Under the pieces are notes generated by a model, which was not told the origin of the DNA, made no database searches, and was given only the letters and a program-made list of their open reading frames with translations. This document shows positions 9,600 through 22,195 of a stretch of 64,000 nt of DNA, piece by piece; position 1 is the stretch's first letter, and each line of letters starts with the position of its first letter. Where the stretch lies: positions 930,001 to 994,000 of the forward strand of contig JAESUZ010001071.1 of the NCBI GenBank assembly GCA_017311185.1, read 5' to 3'. Both the position numbers and the translations under genes were made by a program. Source of the DNA: Proteles cristata cristata. Lineage: Eukaryota; Chordata; Mammalia; Carnivora; Hyaenidae.

Positions 9600-12424
9600 C
9601 CCCAGAAAAGTATTAAAATCAAAAGCTTCATCTCCATAGGACTATTTGCATTTTAAGCCTCAGCGGCAGTGTGCAAAATAAAAAGTTTATCTCACTTAAG
9701 GGAATTTCATACATCAATGACCAGCTATTACAGGGAAAAGGGCGTCTTTCTTAAAACCCTATGCAAATACAGCCTGGCCTGGCTAATGGGCAGAGAAGGT
9801 TTGAGAGGTATCGCTAGGCATATCTTAATAGGCATTGGCCACAGTAATTGTTACCTGATGGTTTTGGTTTTAAATATGCATCACTCGGGACCTGCTCTGA
9901 AATTCAGACAATACCGCCACCATTACCATAAGCAGAAGCAGCACAGTAAGCATATCCCTTTCACTTTATAAACACATTTATCAAAACATGGCAAGACATT
10001 GCCCCCAATTGAATAAACAAAACTAGGATCAGTGTCTTTTCCTCAGGGGTGTTCTGTCTCCGCCAGCAAGAAAATGTCAAGGCTGACACCATTTATTCAC
10101 AGCACTGATAACCCAGCAACTTCTCTCAGCATCTCTGCAGCTCTGGGGAAAGATTCTTTGATATGGGACCTTACTTTCAGCTCAATGGTGGGGTTGTTGT
10201 GGGGTTTTTTCTTTCTTTTTTTATGGTGTGGGAACAAACAGGCATCTTGAGATAGCACAGGGTCTAGTTCTATTTCCCTCCCAGTCCTAGGAGAGCTCCT
10301 CTCTCCCTAGGTTTGCCTGCCAGTTTTCTGAGGGTCCAGCCAAGTTGCAAACCAGCCCCTGTTGATTCCTTTCATGCAGGAAAATTTGCTTCTGTAATTG
10401 CCTCAGGGAGGTGAAAATCTCCGGAAACAGAAGAGGTAGCATTTTCATTCACAACAATTCTGAGAATTTTCCTCACTGAAAATTTCATTAGCTTTTACCC
10501 GGCTCATTCTCACAGAGGCTTTAAGCATCTGCTTAGATGTCAGCTCTCCTGGGACTACAACTTCCTGACCCTGTGGTCTTCGTCAGGATGCTCTTCCCAA
10601 TCTTTCATTGTTGCTATTATCTCCCTGGGTTTTAATTTTCTGAGTCTCTGTCCCACTGGATAGGAGGTCTTAAGACAAGTCTGTGTACATAGAATATATC
10701 CTGGTAGCCCAAATCTATACACTTGGTTCAGCTAAGGTAGACATTTTGTTTAAATTAAAAATAGAAGACACTTCTATCCTATACAATGACGGGAGGAATT
10801 TGGTGTGGTTTTGTGAGGTCAGTTCATTCTCATTTTTGTCCCTAAAGCCTTTGAAGTCATGTTGCAGATTAATTTAGCCATGTCAATGATGCTGGAGAAA
10901 ATTTTAATTGCAGCAAGTTTATTGAACTGGAGAATTTTTTATCCTACCCCAAAGCTCTAGTGCTTTGCAAGTAGCGCACTACTTCTAAGTATACCCATGA
11001 CCCAGGGATTCAGGAGAAAGAAATAATGGATAGTGCCCTGCTGGTTTTGGTTTTAATCATCATGCCACTGTCATTATAAAACTCAGACATTCAGAGGTAG
11101 GAGTGGAAAAAAGAAAGCCTCAAAAGTTCTGAAACTCTTTCTTACAGTTACTATTAGGGAACAGTGCGCCTAATCAGTTCTACTACCCTGAGGCAGACAC
11201 CATCAAGGAAGACACACATATTACCAGGTACAAAAACAAAAGCTACCCTCTCTCCCCTGAATCTGCAATACTCAACTGTCCCCTGCGTGGAGCTAACAAA
11301 GCCCTGAAGCAACCTGCAAAGAATAAATTGAGACAAAGCCTAAGGTTAGTGTTGAATGAGAACTCCTTACAGAGGGAGGCCCTAGATGGAGTGTGGTAAT
11401 GAGCCCGAGAGCTCTGCACCTAGTGGGGATTAATCTCCAAAGAAAACAGAAGCGACAAGTGCAGACAGAGGTAGAGCCCTGAGGATGTACTAGGAGTTGA
11501 CATTGATGATGCTAGATTTTGTTCAGGGTTTTGAGTCAGAGTCAGAATGAACTGAGGAATGAATTATCATGTCCGTACCTGCCTGCCTCTGGTTTGCTGC
11601 AACTGTCAGCGCTCGATCCCCTCGCTGGGTCTCAGAGAAATCGACCTGCTAGCACAGGAAGAGCCATATTCACTAACAAGCAGAGCTTTAAAATAGGTTA
11701 GAGAGATGACTTTTTTGTTGTTGTTATGCAATCTCCACACTGGAAGTCTTAACTAAATGTATTCTATATTAAATTATACAGATTCACCATACAAATAATA
11801 CAAACAATGTAAATCTACAAAGACAAAAAAAAAAAGCATGCCAATGACAATATAGAAGTCTTTTAAAATGTTTTCAGTTGGAAAACAATTCCAGGTAGGT
11901 TTCCTTATGAAAAAGGCAAATAAAAATATTAATGATTAGAAACATTGCAGAACATTGTGACTCTACACTTCAGGCTATTATAAAATTATCGAGTTTAATT
12001 TCAATTACCAAAGAAACAAGTTAAAGAGAAACAAATATTTGTTGAGAAAAATACATACGTATTGGTGATCATAACTATATAAGATTATAAAAACATAGAA
12101 TCAAGAAAAATCTATTACAAGTTTTGCAAGATGTATTTTTATATTCATATTTTATGTCTCGTATTTAGTGATTCCCTGCTATAAAAAATGAGGCAAGGTA
12201 TTCTTCCTTCTTTAATCTCCCTAATTCAAGTTTTATTAATTATATTAGGTATTCAAGGTTTATAATTGAATAAAGTGATACCACTCTAAGAGGCTAATGA
12301 AAGGCTGAAACTCAAGAGCCCAAATACTGACTTCTAATACTTGATATTTTAACAGAATTTTCAGCAAAATATTTTACCTAGAAACTGTATAGCATAGACT
12401 TCTTATTCTATTTAGGAATTTTTT
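9600..12424. other. Single-copy DNA, no gene seen
   Basis: About 2.8 kb without recognised elements. It holds a perfect octamer ATGCAAAT at 9761-9768 and two short stretches that resemble each other (9856-9912 and 11038-11093). From about 11750 it becomes strongly A-rich toward the L1. No frame exceeds 100 codons. Confidence 0.4.
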
Positions 12425-13074
12425 TCTGACGAGAGCAGATGTATTTGAATAAATAATATCTGAAAACGTCCTGAAACTGGGGAGGGAAACACACATCCAG
12501 ATTCAGAAGACACAGAGATCCCTCAACAAATTCAATGCAAGGAGGTCCACACTAAGATAAAAGGGGAAAAATAGTGATAAAGAATTTTAAAGGTTGCAAG
12601 AGAAAAGAAAAGTTACATACAAAGGAAACCCCATAAGGCTATCAGCTGATTTTTCAGCAGAAACTTTGCAGTCCAGAATGGAACAGCATGATGTATTCAA
12701 ACTGCTGAAAGGGAAAAATTTACAGCCAAGAATACTCTATCCAGCACAACTACCATTTAGAAAAGAAAAAGAGTTTACCAGACAAACTAAAGTTAAAAGA
12801 ATTCATGACCACTAAACCAGCCATACAAGAAAAATTAGAGGGACTCGAGTGGAAAACAAAGCCATAATTAAGAAAAATGGGAAGCACAAAAGCAAAAAAC
12901 ACAAAATTTTAAAAAACCCTATACCCTATACCTCTAAGAGTCAGTCAAGAGAAGCAGAAAATAAAAGGATGCAAAATATGACACCAAATATCTGAAACAA
13001 GGAGGGTGGAGGAGTAAAGAATGAGTTAAAAATTAAGCAATTATCAGCTTAATATAGATTGCTATATGCAGAAG

Positions 13075-13123
<49 letters not shown>
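13075..13123. repeat. (AC)n microsatellite
   Basis: About 24 uninterrupted AC units lie inside the L1, between its inter-ORF region and the start of ORF2. A long pure array is likely to be length-polymorphic. Confidence 0.95.
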
Positions 13124-13124
<1 letters not shown>

Positions 13125-13299
13125 CGGTAACCTCAAATCAAAAACCAGCAATAGATACACAAAGTATAAAGAGTAAGAAATCATAACAAGTATATCACTA
13201 AAAAAAGCCAATAAACCATGAGAGAGAGAGCAAAAAAAAGGATCAGAGGAAAACTACAAAACAGCCCCAAAAGTACAGCATGGCAATCAATACATATCA

Positions 13300-14012
13300 A
13301 TTATTACTTTGAACATAAATGGACTAAATGATCCAATAAAAGACCTTGACTAACAGATTGGATTAAAAAAATCCATCTAAATTCTGCCCCCAAGAGACTC
13401 ATTTCAGACCTATAGACACCTGCAGTTTGAATGTGAGGGGAAGGGGAAACATTTATCATGCAAATGAGTGTCAAAAAGAAAAAGAATAAAGAAAGCCAGG
13501 ATGGCAATATTTCTGTCAGACAAAATAGACTGTAAAAAACAGGCTATAAAAAGTCACAAAGAAAGACACCATGTAATAATAAAGGGGACAATCCAACAAG
13601 AAGATGTAACAATTGTAACTATTTATGGACCCAAACATGAGCACCCAAGTATGTAAAACAGTTAATATCAAACATAAAGAAATTAAGCAATAGTCACATA
13701 ATTGGAGACTTTAACACCCTACTTACATTGATGGACAGATTATCCCAACGGGAAATCAAAGAAACAATAGCTCTGAATGACATACTGGACCAGATGGATA
13801 TAACAGATATATTCAGAACACTCCATCATAAAACAGAATACACATTCTTTTCAAGTGTACGTGGAACATTCTCCAGAATAAATCACATATTAGGCCACAA
13901 AATAAGATTCAACAAATTCAAAAAGATTGAGGGTATATCATGCATCCTTTCTGACCACAACACTATGGAACTAGAAATCAATCACAAGAAAAAAATCCTA
14001 AAAAGATCATAA
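13300..14012 (+). pseudogene. L1 ORF2 endonuclease domain, broken
   Basis: Translations resemble the apurinic-type endonuclease at the N terminus of ORF2: the GDFNT motif is recognisable near 13700 and SDHN near 13950. The usual RIDHI motif reads RINHI (codon AAT at 13881-13883), so an expected catalytic Asp is Asn. Frameshifts separate the early part (13468-13656) from the later part (13728-14012). Confidence 0.75.
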
Positions 14013-14599
14013 ACTCATGGAGGTTAAATAATAGGCTACGAAACAATGAATGGGTCAACCAAGAAATCAAAAAATCAGAAAGTACATGAGAAACAAAGGA
14101 AAAATAAACTAAGAGTCCAAAATGTTTGGGATGCAATAAAAGTGATTCTAAGAGGAAAGTTTATGACAAAACTAGCCTACATCAAGAAGAAAAGTGTCAA
14201 GTAAACAATCTAACCTTAAACCTAAGGAGCTAGAATAAGAAACAAAACCAAAAACCAAAAGAAGAAAGGAAATAATAAAGATTAGAGCAGAAATATAGAA
14301 ACTAAAGAAATAGAACGAGTCAATGAAACCAAAATGGTTTCTTTGAAAACATCCACAAAATGATAAACCTATAAGCAGATTTGTTAAAAGAGAGAAAGGG
14401 CTCAAACAAAATCACAAATGAAAGAAGGGAAATGAAAACCAACACCACAGGAATACAACTGTAAAAGAATATTATGAAGATATTCCCAATATTCACGATG
14501 ATATTACACATCAACAAATTAGACAACCTCAAAGAAATGGATAAATTCCTAGTAACATACAACCTACCAAACCTGAAGCAGGATAAAATTGTAAATTTG

Positions 14600-16890
14600 A
14601 ACTGATTATGAGCAAGGAGATTGAATCAATTAAAAAAAAAAACCTCCCAACAAACAGAAATCCAGGACCAGAAGTCTCCACAGCTGAATTCTACCAAACA
14701 TTTTAAGAAGAGTAATACCTATTCTTCTCAAACTATTCCAAAAAATAGAAGAAAATCTTACAATTTATTCTATGAGGTGAGAATATCACCCTACTACCAA
14801 AAACAAAGATACCACTAAAGAAGAGAACTAGAGAACAACACAGATGCAAAAATCCTCAGTGAAATATTACCAAACTGAATTCAATAATGCATTAAAACAA
14901 TCATTCATCATGATCAAGTGGGATTTATTCCAAGAAAGCAAGTGTGGTTCAAAATTCACAAAATTGATGGAATACATCAATAAGAGAAATAAAAATCAAA
15001 TCATTTCAATAGAAAAAATCATATCATTTCAATAGATGCAGAATAAGCATTTGGCAAAGTACAACATCCATTCATGATAAAAGCCCTCAACAAAGTTGGT
15101 TTAAGAAGAACATATTACAACCTAATAAAGGTCTTATAGGAGAAGCCCACAGCCAACATCATACTCAAAGGGGAAAACTGAGAACTTTCCCTCTAAAGTT
15201 AGGATGTCCACTCTCACCACTTTTATTAGACATAGTACTAGAAGTCCTAACCATGGCAATTAGACAACATAAAAAAATAAATAAAAGGCATCCAAATTGG
15301 TAAAGAAGAAGTACAACTATTTGCAAATGTCATGACGCTGCATATAAAAAAAAAAATCCTAAAAACTCCACCAGAAACTACTAGGGCTGATAAATGAATT
15401 CAGTAAAGTCACAGGATACAAAAGTCAATGTGCAGAAATGTGTCACATTTCCAGACACTAATAATGAAGCAACAAATGGAGAAATTAAGAAAATAATCCC
15501 ATTTGGAGTTGCAACAAAAATAAGATACCTAGGAATACACCTAACCACAGAGGTGAAAGACCTGTACTCTGAAAACAGACACTGATGAAAATTTGAAGAT
15601 GACACAAACAAATGGAAAGGCATTCCCTGAAGATGGATTGGAACAAATATTGTTAAAATACCTTTACTACCCAAAGCAATCTACACATTCACTGTAAGCC
15701 CTACCAAAATATCAAGAGCATTTTTCAAAGAGCTAGAACAAACAATTCTAAGATTTGTATGGAACCACAGAAGACTCCCAAAGAGCCAAAGCAGTTTTAA
15801 AAAAAGAAAAGCAACGCTGGAGGTATCACAACTCCAGACTTCCAGTTATATTACAAAGATGTAGTAATCAAAACAGTATGATACTGGCACATGAATGGAC
15901 ACATAGATCAATTGAACAGAATAGAAACACGAGAAATAAACTCACAATTACATGGTCAATTAATCTTTGACAAAGAATACAAGAATATCCAATGGAAAAA
16001 AGACAGTATCTTTAACAAATTGTGTTGAGAAAACTGGTCAGCTATGTGCAAAAGAAGGAAATGTAACCACTTTCTTATACCATACACAAAAATAAACTCA
16101 AAGGGATTAAAGGTCTAAGTGAAACCATAAATATCTTAGAAAAGACTGCAAGCAGTAATGTCTCTGACATCATCCACAGCAAAACATTTTTCTAGGTAGG
16201 TTTCCTGAGGCAAGGGAAATAAAAGCTAAAATAAATTATTGGTACTACAGCAAAACAAAAAGCTTTTGCACAAAGGAAACAGTCAACAAAACTAAAAGGC
16301 AACCTGAGTGGAAGATGATATTTGCAAATGATATATCTGATAAAGGGCTGATCTCCAAAATATATGAAGAATTGATACAATACCCAAGACCAAATAATCC
16401 ATTTAAAAAACTGGAAGACATGAACAGTTTTCCAAAAAAAGACATACAGATGACCAAAAGACACATGAAAAGATGCTCCATATCACTCATTAGAAAAATG
16501 CAAGTCAAAGCTACCGTGAGGTATCACCTCATATCCACCGGAATGGCTAAAATCAAAAACACAAGAAACAAGAGTTGGTGAGGATGTGGAGAAAAAGGAA
16601 GTCTTTTGCACTGTTGGTAGGAATGCAAACTGGTGCAGTCACTGGGGAAAAGATATGGAAATTCCTCAAAAAGCTGAAAGTAGAACTACCCTATGGTCTA
16701 GGAATCATACTACTGATTTGTCCAAAAAATACACAACACAAATGCAAAGGGATACATGTACCCCCTGTGTTTATTGCAGGATTATTTACAATAACCAAGC
16801 TATGGAAGCAGCCCAAATGTCCATCATTACATGAAAGGAAGTGGTCTGTTTTTTATGTATATATAAAGGAGTTAAATCTTGCCATTTGAA
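14600..16890 (+). pseudogene. L1 ORF2 reverse transcriptase and C terminus, broken
   Basis: Fragments of the reverse transcriptase region appear in shifting frames (14621-15674), followed by the C-terminal region with MNSFPKKDIQMTKRHMKR (16315-16581) and a late-ORF2 piece (16575-16889). The FADD active-site motif reads FANV at 15320-15331, losing both aspartates. Together with the frameshifts this rules out activity. Confidence 0.75.
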
Positions 16891-16994
16891 ACCTGTTTGG
16901 AGCTAGAGACTGTAATCTTAAGCAAAATAAGTCAGAGAAAGATAAACACCATATCATTTCACTCATATGTGGAATTTAAGAAACAAAACAGATG

Positions 16995-17222
16995 TCGGGG
17001 TGCCTGGGTGGCTTAGTCGGTTAAGCGTCCGACTTTCGCTTAGGTCATGATCTCGCGGTTCGTGGGTTCGAGCCCCGTGTCGGGCTCTGTGCTGACTGCC
17101 AACTCGGAGCCTGGAGCCTATTTCAGAGTCTGTATCTCCCTCTCTCTCTGACCCTCCCCTTCTCATGCTGTCTCTCTCTCTCTCTCCTAAAAATAAATTT
17201 AAAAAAATATTAAAAAAAAAAA
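16995..17222 (+). mobile_element. Young CAN SINE with 16-bp perfect TSD
   Basis: A full-length element with A box TGGCTTAGTCGG (17010), B box GGTTCGAGCCC (17065) and a CT-rich body, then A-rich tail. AGAAACAAAACAGATG flanks it at 16979-16994 and 17223-17238 without mismatch. Intact CpGs (gcgtccgac, ctcgcggttcg) indicate a fairly recent insertion. It sits in the 3' UTR of the older L1. Confidence 0.95.
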
Positions 17223-17509
17223 AGAAACAAAACAGATGAGCAAAGGGAAAAAGAAACTGAGAAGTCAAGCTTAACTATAGAGAACACACTGATGGTTACC
17301 GGGGGGAGGTGGAAGAAAGGATGAATAAAACATGGTGAGGATTAAGAAGTGCACTTGAAATGAAGAGCTCTGGGTGGTGTATGCAATTGTTGAATCACCA
17401 CATTGTATACCTGAAACTAATATAACATTGTATGTTTACTACACTGGAATTAAAATTAAAAGAATCTTCATTCTATATCACAACCAAATTGTTTGGGTTC
17501 AAAAATGGA

Positions 17510-17660
17510 TCTGTTACTTCAAAGTGTGAATTTGAACATATCAGTCTCAATAAGGAGTGGTTTTCCCTTTTGTAAGATGGGAATAATAAAGTACCTGATA
17601 TTTCACTGGAATTGAACGAATTTATGTATACCTAGTACTTAGCATAGTGCTTGACAATAG
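17510..17660 (+). repeat. MIR, sense
   Basis: It contains 'ttgtaagatgggaataataa' (17570) and 'tacttagcatagtgcttga' (17635), in MIR sense order, just downstream of the L1. Confidence 0.6.
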
Positions 17661-18279
17661 TAACCAACCAATGACAGCTATGTCCGGGTTATTACAGCTT
17701 TTGTTATTTTTACTAGCATTCTTATCTTGTCCCCAACCTACTTCAGTGTAATTTCTTAGAACACCCTTTCTCAGAATATGCTCCTGTGATACTGAATTTA
17801 TTGGATCTCAGAATATTCCATGCTCTCCCAAGCCTCCATACTTGGTGCCTGCAGTTCTGGTTGAATGTAGTGACCCAGTTCTACAAGAACTACCAGTCTC
17901 TCCACTTGCCAAATTGCTAATCTTTTAAAGAATTTCTTTAACATTCCCTCATCTGAGAGGCATATACAGATTTCCCTAGATAAGCATAGGTATATCCCTC
18001 TCCCAAATTTCGATTTCATCCTACAAAACCCTAGCTTATCATGTTGTATTGCTCTTTGAGGTCTCCATTTTAGTCTCACTTCTGGACAATAAATTTCATG
18101 AAGGACAATTTTTTCTATATATATTTAGTCTCTGACATCCTCTTCATTACCATTATCATGGTCACAGACAAATGTGTTTTATCATGTAAGATATTTATGG
18201 TTCTAACAACCTTACATATATTATATGAGTAAAACCTCATATAATTATTATGAGGTTATTATTAATTATTATGAATTAA

Positions 18280-18410
18280 ATTATCCCTGTGTGAAAGGAT
18301 GTGAAATGGAGATATAGAAATGTTTGGAAACTGGCTCAAGGTCACGCAAATAAGAATGAGAGACTGGTGATCTTTAACTCAGGAGCCCAACTCCTTAACG
18401 CAGTGAGGAA
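18280..18410 (-). repeat. MIR, antisense
   Basis: 'ggctcaaggtcacgcaaata' at 18333 and 'aggagcccaactccttaac' at 18381 fit the antisense MIR. Confidence 0.5.
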
Positions 18411-19692
18411 TAGACACTCAAATATTTTGTGAGTGTGTGGTTCCTAAAGTAACTTTTAGCCCAGTATGGTACATTTTCAAGGAGTTGTTAACCAATTCAC
18501 ATGTCATGCAGTAGGCTCAGTGGTGTGAAGGCTGGAAAAGAGCTATTACATAAGCCAGAGGTCTCAAGCACTTCACAGTTTTCTTGAGGAAAAAAAAAGT
18601 TTTAGCAGATGTAAAAAACTATGTGGTATGTATATACACTAAAATGGACTGTAATGAAATTCAGAAATGTTAAAAATCTGTGATGGCAAGAAAATCTGGA
18701 GGAGAATGCTATTATGAGGTTTTAAAGAGCCACTAATGGATTATATTCTACTTTGGAGTCTGCTCCTGAGTTCTAATGTGAAAATGCAGCACTCCCTAGT
18801 TATTTGGAGCCTAATGGTAAGCTATTGATTGCAACAAATATAAAACCACCTACCACTAATCTCATAGAGAAGAATGTCAGGGATATTTTGTATGTTTGAG
18901 TTCTGAGCACAGAAGGGTGGTGCATATAGCACTACTGTCTTTGAAATATTATTCTAAATCTAGAAATATGCAATTATAAGTAACTTGTGGTTGAAATTTG
19001 AACACTTTGTGATCTGTTGTGTGGTTTATTACACACTATTTCAATGTCAAATGGAGAAGTTGTAAATTGTGACCAAGCTTCTTTCACTATGTAACTAAGC
19101 ATTTGTACCACAGTTACTTCTCTCATCAGCAAAATGATCAACACAGAAAAGCAAGTGAGACATCCAGAGAAACTCTATCCAGAAGGGCCTAAGGGGTTCC
19201 TTTTAAAACTGCTCACGAAAGGAGGTCTAAAATCACCAAAGACAATTAATTAATAGATGTATATTACATATAAACTTCATGCAACTCACTTTCAAGGAGA
19301 TCCTAATAAAAATGTGCTACTGGAAATAATTGGCTGGAAATTCTGAGATAAGAAAAGGAAACCCTACTTTATGAAAATTCACATCCTATGCTTTTATTAG
19401 CACTGAGGATGCTAACAGTGAATCATAAATGTCCCAAATTCTGTTCTTTTGTTAAATTTAAATCATAATTAAATGGGACTTTTCCCCCTACATGAAAAAA
19501 TAAGCTAAAAGCTCATGATTCTATCCTGATAAACTAATTCATACATAATTTTATTATATATTTGCTAAGATTACTGAACCAAATTACACTCTCTGTTAAA
19601 CTTGAAGTGGTTCTTTATCTTATTAAGGTTAAGGTTTTTGATAATAAAATAGGCCTATAATTTAACCTTACTCTATTTAGGAAACTCATTAT

Positions 19693-19717
19693 GGTGTGTG
19701 TGTGTGTGTGTGTGTGT
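19693..19717. repeat. (GT)n microsatellite
   Basis: About 12 uninterrupted GT units. Confidence 0.9.
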
Positions 19718-20037
19718 ACCTGAAATACTTTTTAATCATTATTATCTCGAGTTGTTTAATTCATAAAAAAGTCAGTTGTATTTGGTTGACTAGATGCATA
19801 GCTTGAAGCTCTTCTTGATAAATTTAACACTTCCTTTAAAATAAAATACAGTTGAACACTAACCTTGCTGCATTGTTCTTTCATGGGTAGAAATTAGCAA
19901 CAGACATATTCATAGGCTTTCCAAAGTAAAGAAAGCATTCTCATTTTGATACAATTACAGATTTAAGCCATCCCTCCCATAAGTTCTAGGAACAAATCAA
20001 AGTGAATGAAGGATTGAACATGAAAATAGAAAAATAT

Positions 20038-20275
20038 CGGGGGGCCTGGGTGGCTTAGTTGGTTGGGCGTCAGACTTTCGCTTAGGTCATGATCTCGCGG
20101 TTCGTAGATTCGAGCCCTCCATCAGGCTCTGTGCTGACAGCCAGCTCAGAGCCTGGAGCCTGTTTCAGAGTCTGTGACTCCCTCTCTCTCTGACCCTCCC
20201 CTGATCACGGTGTCTCTTTCTCTCTCTCTCCTAGAAATAAATAAAACATTAAAAAATTTTAAAAAAAAAAGAAAA
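20038..20275 (+). mobile_element. CAN SINE with 16-bp perfect TSD
   Basis: GAAAATAGAAAAATAT occurs at 20022-20037 and 20276-20291. The head (gggcctgggtggcttagttgg), the B-box region (ttcgtagattcgagcc), the CT-rich body and the A-rich tail are complete. Confidence 0.95.
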
Positions 20276-20291
20276 GAAAATAGAAAAATAT

Positions 20292-21410
20292 ACTTTTGTC
20301 ATTTGTTCGATTTTTCATAACTCTGTCTTCTATTTAAGATCAGATTCATCAGTGTCACTCTTTCATAGAGAGTGGTGGATAGAAAAACAAAGAGTAAAAA
20401 AAAAAAGCACTGAAAAAAACAACAAAAAAAACCATAATAAAAATAGATTAAAAAAATCAATGAGCCTGAGAAGGAGAATGTGAGTAGACAGAAGATAAAT
20501 GGAATCTGAGAGTGTGGAGACCCAAATACTATGAGCAGTTCTGTGGCCAGCAACAAGTATAAACTTGAGTTAATCACAAAGTCACTCAACCTATTTTCCC
20601 AGTTTGAAAAGAGTTCTACTAGATAATGTTGAATGACAGACACTTCCAGACCTCTAAGTTGATTACTATTTTATTCCAAGAGCATAGGATGAAAGACAAA
20701 GCATATAGGACCTCCAAGGAAAGAAAAAAGGAAGAAATGAAGTGACAATTTAGCAAAATAATTCAATTGTTGGAAAAATTATGATGAAAGAGCACAGTGG
20801 AGGAAGATTTTTCCCTAGTGCTTTTTATATTTCCTCCCTTGTGTTTAATCCTAATAATTTCAACATTATTGCTATTCATTTTTTTTCCTTAGTAAAATGG
20901 TAGAGACTCTAGGAAAATAATAAAGTCAGAAACAAACAAACAAACAAACAAAAAAAAACCACAGGGAGTGCCTGTCAATTGAAGAATGACCAGAAGAAAA
21001 ATTAGTTTGAGTTTGCCCCCCTTAAATTATTAGTAGCTCAGCAAATAAGCCATTTGAGCATACTCTAAGGGGAAATAAGGGAATCTACAAAAACAATTTC
21101 ATCTCAAATAGATTTTGCACATGATTAGTTCTCTTGAAATCAATGTACCCATTCTTTACTTTTTGAAAGACCTAGGGCTTTTGGTCTAAGTGTGTATCCC
21201 AATATGATCATTCGGAACAACTATTCAAAAGAGCCTTTTCTCTTCACTGAGGAAATAATTCCAAAATATTTCAAATCTTTTATATCTGCTACTTCCATCA
21301 ATTAGTTTAAATGTAGCATGACAGTGACTTTATCTTTACTCCCAAAGCATTATTAAAATGATGGAGCCATCACTCATAAAGATGACTCATTTAACTTTAT
21401 AGCAAACTTT
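20292..21410. other. Single-copy DNA, no gene seen
   Basis: A-rich in places (20395-20450). A short (CAAA)n run lies at 20930-20950. No coding evidence; the 114-codon minus frame at 20299-20643 is an A-rich artefact dominated by F, L and S. Confidence 0.4.
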
Positions 21411-21414
21411 ATAT

Positions 21415-21600
21415 ACCAGACATTTTTCTTAGAACTTTGTTTATACTGCATCATTTAAACCTCATAACTATATAAAGCATATGATATAATCATGCTGACT
21501 TATAGAGGAGGAAACTGAGGCACAGAGGTTTTTTATAACTTTCTCCTTGTGAAAGAAAGTATAAACGAAGGAGCCAGGATTAAAATCCATGTGGTCTGGC
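21415..21600 (-). repeat. MIR, antisense
   Basis: 'gaggaggaaactgaggcacag' spans about 21506-21526, followed by 'aggagccaggattaaaa' (21568). This is a clear antisense MIR core. Confidence 0.8.
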
Positions 21601-21954
21601 TCAAGACATCTTGTTCTTACAACACTAACATTATAGTGATACAAATATGAAAGAAATAAGAAATTGTAGGGAGCAACTTTTTAAATTTCATCAGAAACTC
21701 TGAAAGACAAAAAGGAAGCTTGAATGCCTAGCCTGGCCAAAAACAATATGCAGACAGTCAAGATGAACTTAAGAGAAAAATGGGAGGTAAGTGCTATTAA
21801 AGTACCATTATAACAAATCCTTCTATTAAATAACTTCAAATATTTCAAGTTTAAATTACCTAAAAGAATTTTATAAACATCACGAGATTTAATTCAGGAA
21901 GCTTTAAAGTATATTAGTAATTCTACTAATGCAGGTATGTGTGTATACTACCAG

Positions 21955-22195
21955 AGCACAAATGAACATTTACTTACATATTACCTAATTTAATACTCAT
22001 GACAACCCTGGAACACGGATGGCCTTCTTACCTTCCCTACTACAATCTTGTTAAAATCCCTAGATTACAAATTAAAAATCCTAAAAATACAACGAAAAGG
22101 GAAGCACCAAGAAATAGGATAACTTGACCATACATAGTAATTAGGTGTTGAAACCTAGGCCTTCCAGCTTGGGATTCAACACAGCCCATCACCAT
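21955..22195 (-). repeat. MIR, antisense, decayed
   Basis: 'ttacctaatttaatactcat' (21982) and 'aggataacttgacca' (22116), then 'gaaacctaggccttcca' (22150), follow the antisense MIR order with an internal expansion. Confidence 0.5.

Larger units (their letters stand above)
12425..17464 (+). mobile_element. Degenerate L1, sense, 5'-truncated
   Basis: About 5 kb of L1 in sense orientation. It starts between ORF1 and ORF2 ('ggctatcagctgatttttca' at 12637), covers the endonuclease, reverse transcriptase and C-terminal regions of ORF2, and ends in a carnivore-type 3' UTR ('cattgtatacctgaaactaa' at 17402) with an A-rich tail. A SINE interrupts the 3' UTR at 16995-17222, and an (AC)n array grew at 13075-13123. 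The left boundary is approximate; a poor TSD candidate (tcttattctat near 12400 against tcttcattctat at 17463) would fit. Many frameshifts make it non-coding. Confidence 0.85.
17661..20021. other. Single-copy AT-rich DNA, no gene seen
   Basis: No recognised element except the MIR at 18280-18410 and a (GT)n array at 19693-19717. Short frames, such as the 93-codon minus frame at 17798-18079, have no recognisable features. Confidence 0.4.

Noticed and set aside
13075..13123. Possible CRISPR-like or regular spaced repeat
   Set aside because: It is a pure dinucleotide microsatellite without spacers; the host is a mammal.
16995..17080. Possible tRNA gene
   Set aside because: The A and B boxes belong to the tRNA-derived head of a SINE with a CT-rich body, tail and TSD; no acceptor stem is complete.
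16963..17268. 101-codon minus frame
   Set aside because: It is the reverse of the SINE at 16995-17222 plus flanks; SINE reverse strands are often open because the CT-rich body encodes E, R and S.
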